In this document: positions 32,610-35,230 of the stretch, one piece after another
How the letters are laid out: every line of letters starts with the position of its first letter
Numbering within the stretch: the first letter of the stretch is position 1
Origin: Thermoproteota archaeon
GTDB taxonomy: Archaea; Thermoproteota; Thermoprotei_A; EX4484-217-1; JAPDJV01
Length of the DNA stretch: 35,230 bases
Assembly: GCA_029258925.1 (NCBI GenBank)
Contig: JAPDJV010000044.1
Location: forward strand, 1-35,230
Direction: 5' to 3'
Notes under the pieces: model-generated
The model's database searches: none
The model's input: the letters and a program-made list of their open reading frames with translations, nothing else
Told to the model about the DNA's origin: nothing
Translations under genes and position numbers: made by a program

Positions 32610-34457
32610 TTAACCGTAGAGAACTCTTGCTACATCTTCTAATCCGAGTTCAACAAGTTTCTCCCTAGTGGGTTTACCGTCGGGATCCCATCCTCTAAGC
32701 TTATAGTACTCGTTCAGCATTGGCTCTAATGCTATCAGCGAGTGCTTGGGATGCACTGGCTTAAACATCTTATAGGGTAGGGTATCGTCTTTTCTTGAAA
32801 CACCCATTCTAACATCGAATGCTCTCTGCAAGTTGAACACTCTTTCACAGGTCTTAGCAAACTCCTCCATGGACATGTTCCAACCGGTTATAGCGTTTAA
32901 GAGGTTCAGTTTATCCGTTACAGTGCATCCTCCAAACGCCATAAACTTGCACTGTATTAAGCAGTCGCACATGCCTTCAAGATCCTGATACTTTATTGTA
33001 GCAAATGCCTGTCCAACCCAGCTTCGTCTATCCGTGGGTTTCTCTAATCCGAATTCAGGTATTACTAGTCCAAGTTCCATACAGAATGGGTCTGCTCTTT
33101 CGTGGCATGCACCCCTTGTTCCCGTGGCATAGTTTATTGCCATAGATAAATGGGCTCTTGGATCATGTGCTGGTATATCAAGTCCCTTAACGTGTACTAT
33201 TATATCGGGAGCACCCTTACCTATTTTCTCAGCTGCCCTCTTGATTCCCTCCGCCAAGACGTCTCCAAGATCTTTCCTCAAAGCTATTTTCTCAACCATA
33301 GCTACCACTGCATCTCCATCTCCCCACTTCAACTCTATTCCTCCAGTATCATTCTTCGTTATCCAACCATTCTCATAGCATTCCATGGCGAATCCTACTA
33401 GGGCTCCAGCGGATATGACGTCTAGGCCATAGCGGTTACATAAGTCATTGGCTTTTGCAACTGCTTCAAGACTATCCACTAGGCAGTTTGTTCCAAACAT
33501 TGCTATAGCCTCATATTCTGGGCCAGCGCCCTCGCAGGCATACTTCTCCGGCTTCTCAACCTTAATGTACCTGTGACAGCCTATTGGACAATTCAGGCAG
33601 GGCTCTTTCTTTACAAATATTTTCTCAGTGTACCTTGGAGCTCCTAAAGCCATTATTCCAGATATGAATTCTCCCTGACTCCAATACTTTACTGGAACAT
33701 CACCCATGAGCTCGTAGCCAACTGGCATGTAGAATGGCGTTCCATGTGCACCAAATGCCGCAGCTCCTTCAGCTATTTTAGGATAAAGCTCCTTACAGAG
33801 CTCCTCAAGTTTCCCTGGTTCAGCTACTTCAACCTCTTTAGTTCCCCTAACCGCAACTGCTTTAAGGTTCTTAGAACCCATTACTGCGCCTAAACCACAT
33901 CTTCCCGCAAACGCGTGTTTATCGCTCATTATACAAGCTATTCTAACAAGATTCTCTCCTGCCTGACCTATAGTGGCAACTTTGGCTTTGGGCTCTCCAA
34001 GCTCCTTTATTATGGCATCATGGGCTTCATAGCTGTCCATACCCCAAAAGTGGGATGCATCCCTTATCTCCACTTCACCATCTTTTATCCAAATGTAAAC
34101 AGGTTTCTCGGCTCTTCCCTGCACGATCAACGCATCGAAACCTGTTTTCTTGAATTCAGGACCCCATGCCCCGCCAGCACAGGAGTCAGCCCATATTCCC
34201 GTTAGCGGCGAGCGGGCTGCAGCAATCCATCTCCCACTTCCCGGGGCCCTAGTTCCCTGATATGGCCCAACGGCGAAGACCAGTCTGTTCTCGGGGCTAA
34301 GGGGATCTACTCCCGGACCCACTTCATCAAATATTATTTTTGCAGCTAGCCCTGCACCGCCAATAAACTTCCTGTAGAAACCCTCCTTCACCTCCTCTAC
34401 TTTAACCTCCCCCCTAGTTAAGTCAACTCTAAGAATTTTACCCATGTAACCGTACAT
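32610..34457 (-). CDS. Aldehyde:ferredoxin oxidoreductase (tungsten AOR family)
   Basis: It oxidises aldehydes to acids and passes electrons to ferredoxin, in the cytoplasm. The 615-residue chain has the family order: GYMGKILRVDLTRGEVKVE, FIGGAGLAAKIIFDEV, GSGRWIAAARSPLTGIWADSCAGG (bis-pterin site), GRCGLGAVMGSKNLKAVAVRG, and the [4Fe-4S] ligands Cys287, 290, 294 (CLNCPIGC) and Cys503 (CLIQCKF). GLDIPAHDPRAH is the second pterin-side motif. Length agrees with P. furiosus AOR (605). ATG 34457 has AGGTGA 5 bases before. GTG 34466 is a weaker option. The aldehyde used (general AOR, formaldehyde or GAP type) cannot be settled. Confidence 0.93.
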   Translation of the reverse strand: MYGYMGKILRVDLTRGEVKVEEVKEGFYRKFIGGAGLAAKIIFDEVGPGVDPLSPENRLVFAVGPYQGTRAPGSGRWIAAARSPLTGIWADSCAGGAWGPEFKKTGFDALIVQGRAEKPVYIWIKDGEVEIRDASHFWGMDSYEAHDAIIKELGEPKAKVATIGQAGENLVRIACIMSDKHAFAGRCGLGAVMGSKNLKAVAVRGTKEVEVAEPGKLEELCKELYPKIAEGAAAFGAHGTPFYMPVGYELMGDVPVKYWSQGEFISGIMALGAPRYTEKIFVKKEPCLNCPIGCHRYIKVEKPEKYACEGAGPEYEAIAMFGTNCLVDSLEAVAKANDLCNRYGLDVISAGALVGFAMECYENGWITKNDTGGIELKWGDGDAVVAMVEKIALRKDLGDVLAEGIKRAAEKIGKGAPDIIVHVKGLDIPAHDPRAHLSMAINYATGTRGACHERADPFCMELGLVIPEFGLEKPTDRRSWVGQAFATIKYQDLEGMCDCLIQCKFMAFGGCTVTDKLNLLNAITGWNMSMEEFAKTCERVFNLQRAFDVRMGVSRKDDTLPYKMFKPVHPKHSLIALEPMLNEYYKLRGWDPDGKPTREKLVELGLEDVARVLYG

Positions 34458-34466
34458 TTTCTTCAC

Positions 34467-34761
34467 CTGCTTAATTATATATTTCGTGTATATAGCTAAA
34501 AATTTTACTACTAATATGACTGGATCATGTAAGTACTCTACATAATAGGACTAATACATACAAATAAGTAATCACATAAAATAATATGTTAAAGGGAAAA
34601 TACTTCATTTTATCTTCAATGATATTTGTTAACTTATTTTCTTGAGTGAGACATAATAAATAATGGTCTAAACTTATTGAACATTAACGTACAACACGGC
34701 AGTAATATATAGAGCCTTAAACTTATATACATACATAATAATGTCTTAGAGGAGTGCTATT
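34467..34761. other. Divergent promoter region of the AOR and gingipain-like genes
   Basis: CTTATATAC at 34722-34730 is a likely TATA box for the plus-strand gene at 34762. The minus-strand AOR promoter is likely within the AT-rich 34480-34500. No coding frame is convincing. Confidence 0.4.
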
Positions 34762-35230
34762 ATGGAGAAAACAGTCTTCATAGCACTACTACTATTTTTG
34801 TCTCCAATACTATTATCCTACAGTTGTCAAATGCTTAAGGCCACCAATACTACTGGATACGAAATCCTAATAATTACCCCCGAAGAATTCTACGATGAGG
34901 CTTTAAGGTTAAAAGAGTTTAAGGATAGAACTGGTAGGCCAACTGCAATAGCTTCTCTCGAGAGAAGCGTTTACCCATCCTTCTCCTATGGTGATGGGCC
35001 TGAGAAGATTAAAAGATATATTGCACTAGTTGAGAGCATATACCACATTAAATACGTCATACTCATAGGAGACGCTGATAAACTGCCTGTTAGGTTCAGG
35101 GTCACCGATAGAACGGAGTCCTCGAAGCTCCCCACTGATGGAGAGGTTGTAGACGCTATTGGAGCATACTATGCTTCAGACATCTACTACGCTGACCTAT
35201 ACAAGGAAGATGGGTCATTCGAGGACTGGG
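34762..35230 (+). CDS. Secreted gingipain-like (C25) cysteine protease, 5' part (runs off window)
   Basis: The N-terminus MEKTVFIALLLFLSPILLSY is a signal peptide. The following part, YEILIITPEEFYDEALRLKE, TGRPTAIASLERSVY, KIKRYIALVESIYHIKYVILIGDADKLPVR and YYASDIYYADLY, matches the start of C25 (gingipain-like) catalytic domains, where YVLLVGD and DxYYxDL are hallmarks. The catalytic His and Cys lie beyond the window edge. GAGGAG lies 7 bases before the ATG. It would be a second exported clan-CD protease in this window, after the C11 gene at 5487. Confidence 0.82.
   Translation, partial: MEKTVFIALLLFLSPILLSYSCQMLKATNTTGYEILIITPEEFYDEALRLKEFKDRTGRPTAIASLERSVYPSFSYGDGPEKIKRYIALVESIYHIKYVILIGDADKLPVRFRVTDRTESSKLPTDGEVVDAIGAYYASDIYYADLYKEDGSFEDW

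Noticed and set aside
1-35230. CRISPR arrays, tRNA or rRNA genes
   Set aside because: No regularly spaced repeats, no tRNA arm motifs in the gaps and no rRNA-like sequence were seen by eye. A covariance-model search would be decisive for small RNAs.

Overview
The window looks like a chromosomal segment of an archaeon, most likely a thermophilic member of the Thermoproteota (Crenarchaeota-like). GMP synthase is split into separate glutaminase and PP-loop subunits. Many genes start with TTG or GTG behind GAGG/GGTG ribosome sites, and TATA-like promoters sit 25-60 bases before starts. There is an archaeal type 5-formyl-THF cyclo-ligase homologue, a GH57 amylase, a tungsten aldehyde:ferredoxin oxidoreductase (AOR) and a DUF835-like membrane protein. 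No rRNA, tRNA or CRISPR array was seen. The species cannot be named from this sequence.

Layout. 1-2340: the tail of an unidentified gene, an AmmeMemoRadiSam-type radical SAM enzyme, and a broken uroporphyrinogen-decarboxylase-family methyltransferase gene (frameshift near the start plus an in-frame TAG). 2414-3739: a membrane sensor-like protein with a DUF835-like tail. 4092-8966: two divergent cell-surface proteins that share a domain, one of them a large clostripain-family (C11) protease. 8987-11817: small membrane proteins and a LarA-family protein that lacks the catalytic histidine pair. 12288-14918: a three-gene ABC-2 exporter. 15130-16533: a ZIP metal transporter and a ferritin-like four-helix protein.

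16649-22471: a six-gene set read as one operon: a 46-residue membrane peptide, an anchored sulfite-oxidase-fold protein without cysteine, an anchored extracellular metallophosphoesterase, and an ECF importer (S component, fused double ATPase, T component). Its TATA box lies inside a perfect 10+10 inverted repeat, and it ends in a 22-bp perfect palindrome. This is the best candidate for an undescribed system: an outside phosphatase and binding-type protein feeding a vitamin-type ECF transporter.

22554-23189: an MscS channel. 26645-23179 (minus strand): a purine operon (phosphoribosyltransferase, a CBS-less IMP dehydrogenase, GMP synthase PP-loop subunit, GMP synthase glutaminase with no ATG/GTG/TTG start). 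26807-27535: a second phosphoribosyltransferase. 29786-27711 (minus): GH57 amylase plus a SLOG-fold protein. 30273-31022: a cyclo-ligase homologue. 31073-31400: a decayed IS200/IS605-type TnpB gene with its right-end hairpin. 32452-31513 (minus): three adjacent low-complexity proteins very rich in Trp, Tyr, Pro and Met, behind a 12+12 inverted repeat. 34457-32610 (minus): AOR. 34762 to the window end: the start of a secreted gingipain-like (C25) protease.
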